From the IMG/VR virus record IMGVR_UViG_3300020174_000010, positions 1 through 50,580 of that record: a stretch of 50,580 nt of DNA; one strand, written 5' to 3'. The notes under the pieces were generated by a model. It searched no databases. It saw only the letters and a list, made by a program, of their open reading frames with translations, and had not been told where the DNA came from. Every line of letters begins with the position of its first letter. Within the stretch, counting starts at the first letter, position 1. The DNA is from a virus. Shown one piece after another: positions 1-7,959 of the stretch. Position numbers and translations under genes: made by a program.

Positions 1-2
1 TG

Positions 3-146
3 TTTCTACATGAGTATGACCACATGATGGGTATTGACTTTACACAACGAGCATCAAAGTTAGTTCTAGAAAGAGGACTAAAAGCAAGAGATAAGAAACT
101 AAAGAAGTTAGTGCTACAAGGAAAGTTGAAGTTGAATGTTGCCTAA
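3..146 (+). CDS. C-terminal end of an unidentified protein (truncated by window edge)
   Basis: An open frame enters from the left edge and ends at TAA 144-146, giving 47 residues. The tail is strongly basic (KARDKKLKKLVLQGKLKL) with a short hydrophobic start, too little to assign a family. Its stop codon lies inside the first codons of the next gene (ATG at 136), so the two are translationally coupled and probably in one operon. The start codon and most of the protein lie outside the window. Confidence 0.6.
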   Translation, partial: FLHEYDHMMGIDFTQRASKLVLERGLKARDKKLKKLVLQGKLKLNVA

Positions 147-603
147 TTTTAGACAAGTTTTTGAATATGACTTTGATTTATTTGATTGGAATGATGTAGC
201 ATATGCATATGCATATTCAATCGAACAGAGAGGTTCGGAAGGCGTAAAACATAACAAAGATAACTTTATCATATTGTGTGCGGAGTGTATTCCGCAAGTA
301 GAAGAAACTAGAAAATTTATATTCGAAAAAAGAAGACTTTCTGATAAAGATAAAGTTAACTGTCACATATATTCTAACATGTCTCCTCAACAAAACACTG
401 TTGATGTTCATAGTGATATTGACGATGTGTATATTTGGCAGGTAAAGGGGAGAACTAATTGGTGGGTAGAAGATTGCTTTGATGATTGTCAACTTGGTTT
501 AAATCAAATGATATATATTCCAGCAAATGTTAATCACAAACCAACAGTCACAGTGCCAAGAATATCTGTGAGTTTTAGTATAGAGTATGGAGCATATGAA
601 TGA
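136..603 (+). CDS. JmjC/cupin-like Fe(II)/2-oxoglutarate oxygenase, putative
   Basis: The protein has 155 residues. Its second half reads as a double-stranded beta-helix: an HSD triad (about residues 92-94) followed by a VYIWQVKG strand, then a second metal-ligand candidate His in PANVNHKPTV near residue 135 and an SVSFSIEY closing strand. That His-X-Asp...His spacing is what Fe(II)/2OG oxygenases and JmjC-type cupins use. The substrate is unknown. The gene overlaps both neighbours (10 bp upstream, ATGA downstream), so it belongs to a cassette with a GNAT/hydroxylase fusion, a PLP enzyme and another oxygenase. The fold call is an inference from motif pattern; a non-catalytic cupin is the main alternative. 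Confidence 0.6.
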   Translation: MLPNFRQVFEYDFDLFDWNDVAYAYAYSIEQRGSEGVKHNKDNFIILCAECIPQVEETRKFIFEKRRLSDKDKVNCHIYSNMSPQQNTVDVHSDIDDVYIWQVKGRTNWWVEDCFDDCQLGLNQMIYIPANVNHKPTVTVPRISVSFSIEYGAYE

Positions 604-1736
604 CAGAAGAAATGAAAGATTGGCAGAAAGGTTATCAGTTAGATTACCTAAAAGAAATTACTACGGAGTATGACCACTATAATTCATACACGGATAGTCC
701 TTTTGCACAATTTAAGAAGAATAATATTGCAGACTACTTAGATAAGAAGTCACTCAGAAAAGCAGGTGATGCTTGGATTAATATTACAGAAGCGAAAGTT
801 CGCTCAAAGATTACAATGCATGGTGCAGGTCCAATTATTGGATATAAAGAACCAGGAGATGTAGTTATTCAAAACATCTCACATCATACAGAAAATGTAA
901 AGAACTATATCAGTAACTATGAGAGTAGAAATTGTTGGTTAATTGGTTGGGCAGAAGATGATAACTTTATCAAATTTGCTAAAGATTGTGGATTTGATTA
1001 TGTTGGATGTAAGATTACAACATTTGCAGAGATTTATAGCATATTCTTTCGCAATTCAAGCACTTCTTTCGAGGATCGTTCTCATCCGCCTATAGACGGC
1101 GCTGAGGAGGTTTCCATAGCAAAGTGTGACTTTGATACTATCGATACCTCGCGTATACGCATCGAACTACAAAAATTGACGATGGAGTATACAAATCACT
1201 ACTCAAATTACAACAAAAAAGGTGCATGGTCAGCAATCTCACTACGAGGTTACCGTCCAGACCCATCATTTATTGCAAAACCAGTAGAGATGAATAAGAA
1301 ATGGAAAGCAGATAATGATACATGGGAAGATTGGCAGTGTGAAGACACACCATTGCGTGAACAATTTCCATATGTAAATGAAATTCTTGCAAAGATTCCT
1401 ACCGATAGAATTGAGAGAGTTAGATTTATGTCTCTCGCTCCAGGTGGCGGTGAATTGAGTAGACATACAGACCAAGTTGATCCATATCTTGGAGTAGCAG
1501 ATGGCACTATGATGCGTCTACATATTCCGGTGATTACGAATCCAAATATGGAGTTCACATCATGGTCAATGCATGGTGTAAAGAATGTAGTTAATATGAA
1601 AGAAGGTGAACTGTGGTACCTCGATATTCGAAAACCACACATGGCAGTGAATAATGGTGATGATACTAGAATTCATTTAGTAGTGGATATTGAAGCAAAT
1701 GATAAATGCAGAAGATTATTTAGAGTTAGTCAATGA
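600..1736 (+). CDS. Two-domain protein: GNAT-like N-terminus fused to aspartyl/asparaginyl beta-hydroxylase-like domain
   Basis: The protein has 378 residues. The C-terminal part (about 220-370) fits the aspartyl/asparaginyl beta-hydroxylase family (2OG/Fe(II)): a GGGELSRHTD segment carries the first His-X-Asp ligands, a MRLHIPV strand follows, and GELWYLDIRKPHMAVN supplies the distal His, with an Arg in DDTRIHLVVD fit to hold 2-oxoglutarate. The N-terminal part (about 80-150) ends in a segment like the last strand and helix of GNAT acyltransferases (KFAKDCGFDYVGCK). Such a fusion could modify one substrate twice, but this is inference. An SD-like GGAG lies about 10 bp before the ATG, which overlaps the upstream stop as ATGA. 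Confidence 0.65.
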   Translation: MTEEMKDWQKGYQLDYLKEITTEYDHYNSYTDSPFAQFKKNNIADYLDKKSLRKAGDAWINITEAKVRSKITMHGAGPIIGYKEPGDVVIQNISHHTENVKNYISNYESRNCWLIGWAEDDNFIKFAKDCGFDYVGCKITTFAEIYSIFFRNSSTSFEDRSHPPIDGAEEVSIAKCDFDTIDTSRIRIELQKLTMEYTNHYSNYNKKGAWSAISLRGYRPDPSFIAKPVEMNKKWKADNDTWEDWQCEDTPLREQFPYVNEILAKIPTDRIERVRFMSLAPGGGELSRHTDQVDPYLGVADGTMMRLHIPVITNPNMEFTSWSMHGVKNVVNMKEGELWYLDIRKPHMAVNNGDDTRIHLVVDIEANDKCRRLFRVSQ

Positions 1737-2466
1737 TTGGGAAGACCCTTATGATGCGCCTGTTCTTAGCAATCATGATGATGTTATCGTGGTTCGGGAC
1801 GACCTACTACCTGCAGGTTCAAAAATGCGGTTCATCGATAAACTCATACGGGATACCGATTGCGAAGAGTGGGTGTTCGGTGGTTCGAACAAAGTAGGTT
1901 GGGGTCCAATCTCATTAGCATATGTTTGTCAAAAGTATGGTAAAAAATCAACTTGTTTTTGGGCAGATAGAAAAGAACCAACTTGGCATCAGCAAAAGTA
2001 CATGGAGTATGGAGGTCGTATCGAATGGGTGAAGATGGGAATGCTAAATGTTACTCTGTCAAGAGCAGAGCGATACCGCAGAGAGAGTCCGCAAACCCGC
2101 AGGACGTTGCCTTTAGGACTAGAACACGATTGGGTTCTCGGAAGTATAGTGAAAGTAGCGCAGTCGCTACCGCTAGTGCCAGACGTAATCTGGACAGTAG
2201 GGTCATCAGGAACACTGAACCGAGGGTTGCAACTTGCATTCCCAGAGTCCGAAGTACATGTGATACAGACGGGTCATAAGTTAGATGAAAGGCAGATTGG
2301 TCGTGCGAAGTTGTGGGAGACTGCATACAAGTATGATAAACCTGTGAAAGCATCTGAAGCACCACCATTTCCATCTGCGCCTGAATATGACGCAAAAGCA
2401 TGGAAAGTAATACAAGAAAATATAGATAGAAGCAAAACCAATTTGTTTTGGAATGTTGCGGCATAG
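1699..2466 (+). CDS. PLP-dependent enzyme-like protein (ACC deaminase / D-cysteine desulfhydrase-like fold)
   Basis: The protein has 255 residues from ATG 1699; an in-frame TTG at 1690 is a poorer start. An RDDLLPAGSKMRF segment near residues 35-47 matches the RDDL...GGNKxRK signature of the ACC deaminase/D-cysteine desulfhydrase branch, whose Lys binds PLP. It is followed by a FGGSNKVGWGP loop where that family has GGIQSNH. A TVGSSGTLNRGL loop near 165-176 resembles the glycine-rich phosphate-binding loop. The protein is shorter than the usual 320-340 residues and the SNH motif is altered, so substrate and activity are uncertain. It overlaps the upstream hydroxylase gene by 38 bp. Confidence 0.6.
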   Translation: MINAEDYLELVNDWEDPYDAPVLSNHDDVIVVRDDLLPAGSKMRFIDKLIRDTDCEEWVFGGSNKVGWGPISLAYVCQKYGKKSTCFWADRKEPTWHQQKYMEYGGRIEWVKMGMLNVTLSRAERYRRESPQTRRTLPLGLEHDWVLGSIVKVAQSLPLVPDVIWTVGSSGTLNRGLQLAFPESEVHVIQTGHKLDERQIGRAKLWETAYKYDKPVKASEAPPFPSAPEYDAKAWKVIQENIDRSKTNLFWNVAA

Positions 2467-2475
2467 GAGAAAGAA

Positions 2476-3045
2476 ATGATTGAAATTAATAATGAATTGC
2501 AGGCAGACGTTCTTATTGTTGATGGGGCATTTGATGAGACTTTCATTCAGTGGTCAAGTGAATATTTTACTAAGAGATATAATTGGAAGTATGGTAATCG
2601 TAGTGGCGCGGTAAACGATGAGAGCATTTTCTGGATTTCAATAGATAGTGAAATGGGAATGAAGATTGAAGATGATCCTCTAGTTACATATATTCAATTA
2701 GTAGCACAACGAGAATTTCAGTATCACCTAAATGAAGTTGATGACATTTATCTTAACGGACACACATATGAGTTAGACGGAACACTTCATTCTGATGTGC
2801 CTACAACAAAGAGTATTGGTAAAAACTTATGGACTTTATTATACATGCCAAATTATTTAAATACAGACCTGATAGGTAACTTTGAATTTATGCGCGAAGA
2901 AATTGATTATAAACCAGGTCGATTAGTAATGTTTCCTTCAATTCATACTCATAGAGGACTTGCACCTAAAAATAAATCAGACTTGAGAATTACTCTTGCC
3001 TGGAAATGTATGAATATTACCTGGAAGAAACAAGATAACGCTTGA
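2476..3045 (+). CDS. 2OG-Fe(II) oxygenase
   Basis: The protein has 189 residues. It shows the ligand set of a 2OG-Fe(II) oxygenase: HSD in LDGTLHSDVP (about 108-114), a TLLYMPNYLN strand, then GRLVMFPSIHTHRGLAP carrying the distal His, and an Arg in SDLRITLAWK suited to bind 2-oxoglutarate. The layout resembles small phage prolyl-4-hydroxylase-like enzymes. The substrate is unknown. A good ribosome site (AGGAGAAAG) precedes the ATG. The TGA stop (3043-3045) lies within the -35 hexamer of the next promoter, so the cassette ends here. Confidence 0.8.
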   Translation: MIEINNELQADVLIVDGAFDETFIQWSSEYFTKRYNWKYGNRSGAVNDESIFWISIDSEMGMKIEDDPLVTYIQLVAQREFQYHLNEVDDIYLNGHTYELDGTLHSDVPTTKSIGKNLWTLLYMPNYLNTDLIGNFEFMREEIDYKPGRLVMFPSIHTHRGLAPKNKSDLRITLAWKCMNITWKKQDNA

Positions 3046-3070
3046 CAAAGTTTCCTATATAGTGTATGAT
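3042..3070 (+). promoter_or_regulatory. sigma70-type promoter for the methyltransferase genes
   Basis: TTGACA (3042-3047), 17 bp spacer, TATGAT (3065-3070). The -35 hexamer contains the TGA stop of the upstream oxygenase gene. The expected transcript starts near 3077 and leaves a leader of about 23 nt before ATG 3100, without a clear Shine-Dalgarno sequence. Confidence 0.85.
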
Positions 3071-3099
3071 GAATAAATTAGTAAAGTTGAGATTATAGT

Positions 3100-4656
3100 A
3101 TGAAGCATTTTTATGAGAAGAATAATTATCTATTAGACCACGAAGTCAACAAGACATTCGAAGAGGTTCTATGGATGACAGATGACGAGTTCAGACAGTG
3201 GTTGCGCGATATGCGTAGAGAAGTTGTCTACTCATGGGATACGCTTGGTCTACCACCTAGAGTTGGTTGGGATGAGCAAAGCATTATTGACCAGTTCAAT
3301 AAAATGTCATCATTCAATGTGAAAGACTTTGAGTGTTATAATGAAGAGACAGGTGAAACTGATGTTATTCGTAACACTAGTGTAGTGGGTAATGCCGCTA
3401 ATCAGTTCTTTCCTACAATGATGAAAACAAAGATTGTTTATAACGATATCAGCAAAGCAAAATCTATCTACGACCACTTTGTTGATGAAGATTTATTTCA
3501 AAAGGTATACACATATGGTCACCGTCATTTCAAGCGCGATAGTTTCTATCATTATTCTAACCCTATTAAGGCGGGCGAACTACTGGAGTTTGGATCCAAT
3601 CGTCACACTGCTAATAGGGGTGTTGATTTTATTAATTGGTTTGAAACTACATGTCGCACATACGATACACATGATTACTGGTTGAAACCTGATAAAGAGC
3701 AAGAGTACACAGGTTATGATGATAAACTACGAGGTGTAAATTGGTTAACTCTAACGAGAGATGAAATCGAAACACTGAACATTCCTGATAAGTGTAAAGT
3801 GAACATGAAAGAAGAATTCGATGTTTATCAAATTATGTACTTTAAGAAAGGTCAGAAAATCTTTCCATTAGGTTTCAAACCTTTTAGAATTTCATGGTGT
3901 CAATATGCAGTCAATTTTCCTCCTCTTACAGCAAAGTATCTTTATGAGAAATATACTGAACATTTTAAAGACCAGTCTACTATTCGTATTTGGGACCCTA
4001 GTGCTGGTTGGGGTGGTCGCATTCTGGGTGCTATGTCTGTTCGTGATGACCGTTCAATACATTATATTGGTACTGATCCCAACACTGACCACACTGTTGT
4101 ATTGGAAGATGGTACCAAGTCAACAAAATACGAAGAACTAGCGAGATTTTTTAATGAAAAAACATACAGAGGTAACGGACTCTTCCCACACACAAACACA
4201 TACGAAATTCATCAAGTCGGTTCAGAGACCTTTGCGTGTGAGGAAAACAGCATCGACATGGTATTCACTTCACCACCATATTTCGCGAAAGAAGCGTATA
4301 GTGAAGATGAGGAGCAGTCATATAAGAAGTTCGGACAATATGACGCATGGGTAGAGGGGTTCTTGCAACCGACTTTAGAGAATGCATATAAATACTTAAA
4401 GAGTGATAGATACTTATTGTGGAATATCGCTGACGCAAAGTTTGGCAATGAAATGCTACCTCTTGAAGGTGACAGCATTAGAATTTGTGAAGAACTTGGT
4501 TTTGAATATGTTACTACCTTAAAGATGGCACTTGCACAGATGCCAGGTGGTAACAGAGTTGATGAGGAGACAGGCAAACCACGAGCAAAGAATTTTTGCA
4601 AAGTGAATGGCATCTGGTTAAAATATGAACCAATATTCGTTTTTTATAAAAAGTAG
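3100..4656 (+). CDS. DNA N4-cytosine/N6-adenine methyltransferase-like protein
   Basis: The protein has 518 residues. A SAM-binding motif I-like loop DPSAGWGGR (about 298-306) precedes the catalytic motif IV TSPPYF (about 390-395), the signature of amino-methylating DNA methyltransferases (N4-C or N6-A). The sequence then continues as a Rossmann-like domain to the C-terminus. The first 270 or so residues are an extra domain I do not recognise; it may hold target recognition. No restriction partner is adjacent. It could protect phage DNA, mark it, or serve base modification. It is the first gene after a strong promoter, suggesting early expression. The recognition sequence cannot be read from the protein. 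Confidence 0.8.
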   Translation: MKHFYEKNNYLLDHEVNKTFEEVLWMTDDEFRQWLRDMRREVVYSWDTLGLPPRVGWDEQSIIDQFNKMSSFNVKDFECYNEETGETDVIRNTSVVGNAANQFFPTMMKTKIVYNDISKAKSIYDHFVDEDLFQKVYTYGHRHFKRDSFYHYSNPIKAGELLEFGSNRHTANRGVDFINWFETTCRTYDTHDYWLKPDKEQEYTGYDDKLRGVNWLTLTRDEIETLNIPDKCKVNMKEEFDVYQIMYFKKGQKIFPLGFKPFRISWCQYAVNFPPLTAKYLYEKYTEHFKDQSTIRIWDPSAGWGGRILGAMSVRDDRSIHYIGTDPNTDHTVVLEDGTKSTKYEELARFFNEKTYRGNGLFPHTNTYEIHQVGSETFACEENSIDMVFTSPPYFAKEAYSEDEEQSYKKFGQYDAWVEGFLQPTLENAYKYLKSDRYLLWNIADAKFGNEMLPLEGDSIRICEELGFEYVTTLKMALAQMPGGNRVDEETGKPRAKNFCKVNGIWLKYEPIFVFYKK

Positions 4657-5308
4657 AAATCTATTCAATAATCCTCCTGTTCCATATGAGGATTTTGACA
4701 CGGCATATAATTATGATGAAATTGTAGGCATTGAAAAATATGCCTACAACACCTATCGTCATTATGCGTTACCTTATATCGTGAATCCAAAAGAGCAAAC
4801 TGTAATGGATATAAAATGCGGTAAGGGATATGGCGCATCTATCTTAAAAGCACAATATGGATTTAAGAAAGTAATTGGATATAGTAATGTCCAAGAGTTG
4901 ATAGATGAGTGTAAGATTAGACATAGTAATATCCATTTCTACAAAGACTTTATTATGTCAAAACAGATAAATGCAGACTTGATTTTTTCTATGAATGCAT
5001 TCAATGATTATGATAATAAGAGTGCATTATTGTTAAGATTGCGCCAAGCAGTTGCGGATAATGGTACTATAATCATTATTCAAGAAACTGCCGACCAAGA
5101 AGAATATAAGCGATATGAAGAAATTTTAGTGAAAACTCATGGATTGAAGCAGGTATATCATAGCGATATAACAAAAGATGTTGTACTTGCCGTAGAAAAA
5201 ATTGCGGATAAAAATCAAGTACTATCTCCCAGATATGCTCATTTCGCATCGAATGCACATAACCCAAATTATAAAATATTTTCATCAATCTTTAAAAATA
5301 GTGCTTGA
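4625..5308 (+). CDS. SAM-dependent methyltransferase-like protein, divergent
   Basis: The protein has 227 residues. Residues about 58-75 (VMDIKCGKGYGASIL) look like motif I of class I methyltransferases, followed by a strand and acidic turn (KVIGYSNVQELIDEC) and a NADLIFSMNAFNDY segment in the motif IV position, then a DNGTIIIIQE strand. This is the Methyltransf_11/25 pattern of small-molecule or protein methyltransferases rather than a TSPPY DNA enzyme. The start overlaps the previous gene by 32 bp in another frame, so translation is probably coupled. Its TGA stop lies in the next -35 box. The substrate is unknown. Confidence 0.6.
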   Translation: MNQYSFFIKSRNLFNNPPVPYEDFDTAYNYDEIVGIEKYAYNTYRHYALPYIVNPKEQTVMDIKCGKGYGASILKAQYGFKKVIGYSNVQELIDECKIRHSNIHFYKDFIMSKQINADLIFSMNAFNDYDNKSALLLRLRQAVADNGTIIIIQETADQEEYKRYEEILVKTHGLKQVYHSDITKDVVLAVEKIADKNQVLSPRYAHFASNAHNPNYKIFSSIFKNSA

Positions 5309-5333
5309 CATATAAATAATTCTGTGGTATAGT
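5305..5333 (+). promoter_or_regulatory. sigma70-type promoter, predicted leaderless transcript
   Basis: TTGACA (5305-5310), 17 bp spacer, TATAGT (5328-5333). Only six bases separate the -10 from the first ATG (5340), so the transcript should begin at or next to the start codon. The -35 overlaps the upstream TGA stop. Confidence 0.8.
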
Positions 5334-5339
5334 TTACCT

Positions 5340-5486
5340 ATGATGATGATTATTGAAGCACTATGGTTTGGACTAACACTCCCTTTCAGAATTATTTACT
5401 GGACAATGTGTTGCATTTTTGCAACAGTTGGAGTGTTTTTCGGATTATTTTTCATTCTTGCCGTAATTAGTGCAATTATCGCTTGA
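5340..5486 (+). CDS. Small membrane protein (48 residues)
   Basis: A 48-codon frame starts with three consecutive ATGs (5340, 5343, 5346) and ends at TGA 5484-5486. It encodes an almost entirely hydrophobic peptide with a long run of F, I, L, V, A and G from about residue 24 to the end, enough for one or two membrane spans; a Trp/Arg patch lies near the N-terminus. There is no Shine-Dalgarno sequence; the strong promoter ends six bases before the first ATG, so leaderless translation is expected. The gene sits exactly between two promoters, which supports it being real. The function is unknown; small early membrane proteins in phages often act on the host envelope or on superinfection. Confidence 0.6.
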   Translation: MMMIIEALWFGLTLPFRIIYWTMCCIFATVGVFFGLFFILAVISAIIA

Positions 5487-5511
5487 CATTAGTTCAAAAT
5501 TATGCGATAAT
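5483..5511 (+). promoter_or_regulatory. sigma70-type promoter of the CobT-like gene
   Basis: TTGACA (5483-5488), 17 bp spacer, GATAAT (5506-5511). The hexamer overlaps the TGA of the small membrane gene. The -10 and leader (ATGCGATAATGTATACATAA) recur almost identically before the CobS-like gene. Confidence 0.88.
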
Positions 5512-5543
5512 GTATACATAATGATGAGAAAAGAGGTGACGTA

Positions 5544-7850
5544 ATGAGTTTTAGCGAATACAAAGTAAAAGAGGTCAAGTCAAACCTTGCAAAATTGCTT
5601 GCAATGGAAAACTTGCAAGTTGAATTCGCAAATGTCGAGACTGCTAGTTTCGATGTAAAAAACCGTATACTCTTACTTCCTAATTACTCGCATACTGACC
5701 AAGATGTTATTGACCTCTTTGTTGGTCATGAGGTTTCTCATGCTCTCTTTACGCCAATGGATGGTCTAGCAACTCTAGAAGATAAACCTAAGAATTTTCA
5801 TTCTTTCGTTAATGTTGTAGAAGATGTTCGTATCGAAAGAAAAATTCAAGACCGTTATCCTGGTTTACGAAAGTGCTTCTATTCTGCATATTCAAAACTG
5901 AACGCCGCAGATTTCTTCAATATCGCCGAGCGTGATGTTGATAAAATGCTATACATTGACCGTCTTAACATCAAAGCAAAACTAGGCACTCAAATTGATA
6001 TTCAATTCAACGAACAAGAATTGCAATTCAATGCCAGAGCGAAAAAAACAGAAACCTTTGATGAGGTTCTACAGTTAACCGAAGAAATTTGGGAGTACTG
6101 TAAAGACGAGTTAGAAGAAAAATCTAATGATAACGATATGTCAATGGATGATTATCTAAGTACTGGTGCTACTGAAAATCAAAATGAGAAGGATCAGGAA
6201 GATAAAGATACTGGCGAAGGTAAACAGTCAGATAATGCTCAGTCTGGTGATAGTGTTCTATCAGGTAAAGAGCAGTTAAGTGATACTGATGATTCCGAAT
6301 CCGATGCATCAGAAGGTGAAGGTGACCAATTGCCTGAAGCAAAAGGTCCTAGTATAGATGATGATGTTGAAACTCCTATGGATTCTCAACAACCAGAAGA
6401 GCAATCTGGTCCTGGTGCGTTAACAGATATTGCATCGCGTAAAAGTATGCGCGAGAATATCATTACTGATCCTGAGCGGCAGATTGGTTATATTGACATT
6501 CCAAAAGATATAAAACTTGAGAATTTTATTATCAGTCACGATAATGTTGTTAAGGAGTTACATGAACATTGGTTTGGTGGTAATGGTGACTTTTCTTCTT
6601 TCGCACGCCGCAAAGCATTGACGCTGACCGCTAAAGAATTTAAAACAAAGAACCAGAAGGTAATCAACTACCTTCACAAAGAATTCGAAATGAAAAAAGC
6701 GGCGATGCAATATGTTCGTTCAAGTGAGAATAAGACTGGTGTTCTTAACACTGAAAAATTATATTCTTACAAGTACAATGAAGATATTTTCAAAAAAGTT
6801 ATGAGCATTCCTAACGGTAAGAACCACGGTATCGTATTCTTCCTTGATTGGTCTGGTTCTATGGCAGAAAATATGAAAGGCACTATGGAGCAATTGCTTT
6901 GTCTTGCGCTATTCTGTAAAAAAGCAAACATACCTTTTTCAGCATATGCATTCACTAGTGAATATGAAAAGTCTGTTAGAAGGGCAGAAGGTCTACCAAA
7001 GAATTCACAATCAACAAACTATAATGAAATTGATTGTAGTGGTGTAACACTCCTAGAACTTTTTGGTGACAAGATGAATAATGTCGCATTTCAGAATTCA
7101 TTAGAATGCTGTTTGGCAATGTCATCAATGTTTGAGCGTAGAACCTCTGGTGACTTTCGTTGGTGGGGACTTCCTCGCAACTATTATCTTGGTGGTACAC
7201 CTCTTGATTCCGCATTGGTTGTTGCTCACAAACTAGTTAGTAAATTCAAGTCAAAGAACCGTATCGAAATTTGCAATGCAGTATTTTTGACTGATGGTTC
7301 ATCACACACCATTAGTGGTGCTTATAGTGATATAGAGCGTCCTGATTATTCGGTTCATGATAATCTTTATGCTGGCAGTTTGAGAATTCGCGATAAGACT
7401 GCCAGAAAAGAAACTGAAATTTCTAGAGTTTCGAACCTTGGGTATCGCCGTAGAATGAGTATTACTAAAGCACTATTCGGTTCTTTGCGCTCCGTTACTG
7501 GTTGCACTACAGTTGGTTTCTTTATCGCCAGCGGCAGTGATACAAAATATGCATATGAAAACTTTGTGGCGACTAATTCCCAGTTAGAAACAACTACTGC
7601 ATTCTTTGGTGGATACGATGAGTTTCGTAAAGTGTTTACGAAAGAAAAATCTGTAGTTGCTCATAATAGTGGTCTGGATGAGTTCTATATTCTGAAAGGT
7701 GGTAAGCACCTAGAGGTTGGTCCAGAAGAATTGACAGTTGATAGTGATGCTACTAAAGCGCAGTTGACCACAGCATTCAAGAAACTGACCAAAGGAAAAC
7801 TTCAGAACCGTGTGATTTTGAGCAAATTTATTGACAAGATTGCCGCATAA
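5544..7850 (+). CDS. cobT: CobT-like VWA protein with N-terminal HExxH metallopeptidase-like motif
   Basis: The protein has 768 residues. The C-terminal third is a von Willebrand A domain like the CobT subunit of cobaltochelatase: MIDAS DxSxS in LDWSGSM (about 434-440), the MIDAS Thr in GGTPLDSA (about 550) and the Asp in LTDGSSH (about 582). The middle (about 195-290) is a long acidic, low-complexity linker, also typical of CobT. The N-terminus carries GHEVSHALFTP (H62-E63-x-x-H66) and a downstream NVVEDVRIE, the zinc-ligand pattern of gluzincin-type peptidases. With the CobS-like AAA+ protein downstream it probably forms a MoxR/VWA-type remodelling machine; no CobN chelatase is present, so cobalt insertion is only one possibility. 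The ribosome site is AAGAGGTGA. Confidence 0.75.
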   Translation: MSFSEYKVKEVKSNLAKLLAMENLQVEFANVETASFDVKNRILLLPNYSHTDQDVIDLFVGHEVSHALFTPMDGLATLEDKPKNFHSFVNVVEDVRIERKIQDRYPGLRKCFYSAYSKLNAADFFNIAERDVDKMLYIDRLNIKAKLGTQIDIQFNEQELQFNARAKKTETFDEVLQLTEEIWEYCKDELEEKSNDNDMSMDDYLSTGATENQNEKDQEDKDTGEGKQSDNAQSGDSVLSGKEQLSDTDDSESDASEGEGDQLPEAKGPSIDDDVETPMDSQQPEEQSGPGALTDIASRKSMRENIITDPERQIGYIDIPKDIKLENFIISHDNVVKELHEHWFGGNGDFSSFARRKALTLTAKEFKTKNQKVINYLHKEFEMKKAAMQYVRSSENKTGVLNTEKLYSYKYNEDIFKKVMSIPNGKNHGIVFFLDWSGSMAENMKGTMEQLLCLALFCKKANIPFSAYAFTSEYEKSVRRAEGLPKNSQSTNYNEIDCSGVTLLELFGDKMNNVAFQNSLECCLAMSSMFERRTSGDFRWWGLPRNYYLGGTPLDSALVVAHKLVSKFKSKNRIEICNAVFLTDGSSHTISGAYSDIERPDYSVHDNLYAGSLRIRDKTARKETEISRVSNLGYRRRMSITKALFGSLRSVTGCTTVGFFIASGSDTKYAYENFVATNSQLETTTAFFGGYDEFRKVFTKEKSVVAHNSGLDEFYILKGGKHLEVGPEELTVDSDATKAQLTTAFKKLTKGKLQNRVILSKFIDKIAA

Positions 7851-7896
7851 TTAGAAAAATATTTCACATTATTACCATAAATCGTGTGGATAATGC

Positions 7897-7925
7897 TTGA
7901 CTTCTTCTAAAAAATATGCGATAAT
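7897..7925 (+). promoter_or_regulatory. sigma70-type promoter of the CobS-like gene
   Basis: TTGACT (7897-7902), 17 bp spacer, GATAAT (7920-7925). The region from the -10 to the ribosome site repeats that of the upstream CobT-like gene, so the pair should be expressed together. Confidence 0.85.
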
Positions 7926-7959
7926 GTATACATAATGATGATGAATGAGGTGACTAAAT

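Noticed and set aside
1250-1642. 130-codon open frame on the minus strand
   Set aside because: It is antisense to the conserved hydroxylase domain; no ribosome site and no recognisable protein.
4387-4394. TATAAATA (late-promoter octamer) within the DNA methyltransferase gene
   Set aside because: It is internal to the gene, over 200 bp from the next start, and the region has early-type promoters.
5311-5318. TATAAATA in the spacer of the promoter at 5305
   Set aside because: The sigma70 elements on both sides explain the site better; dual early/late use cannot be shown.
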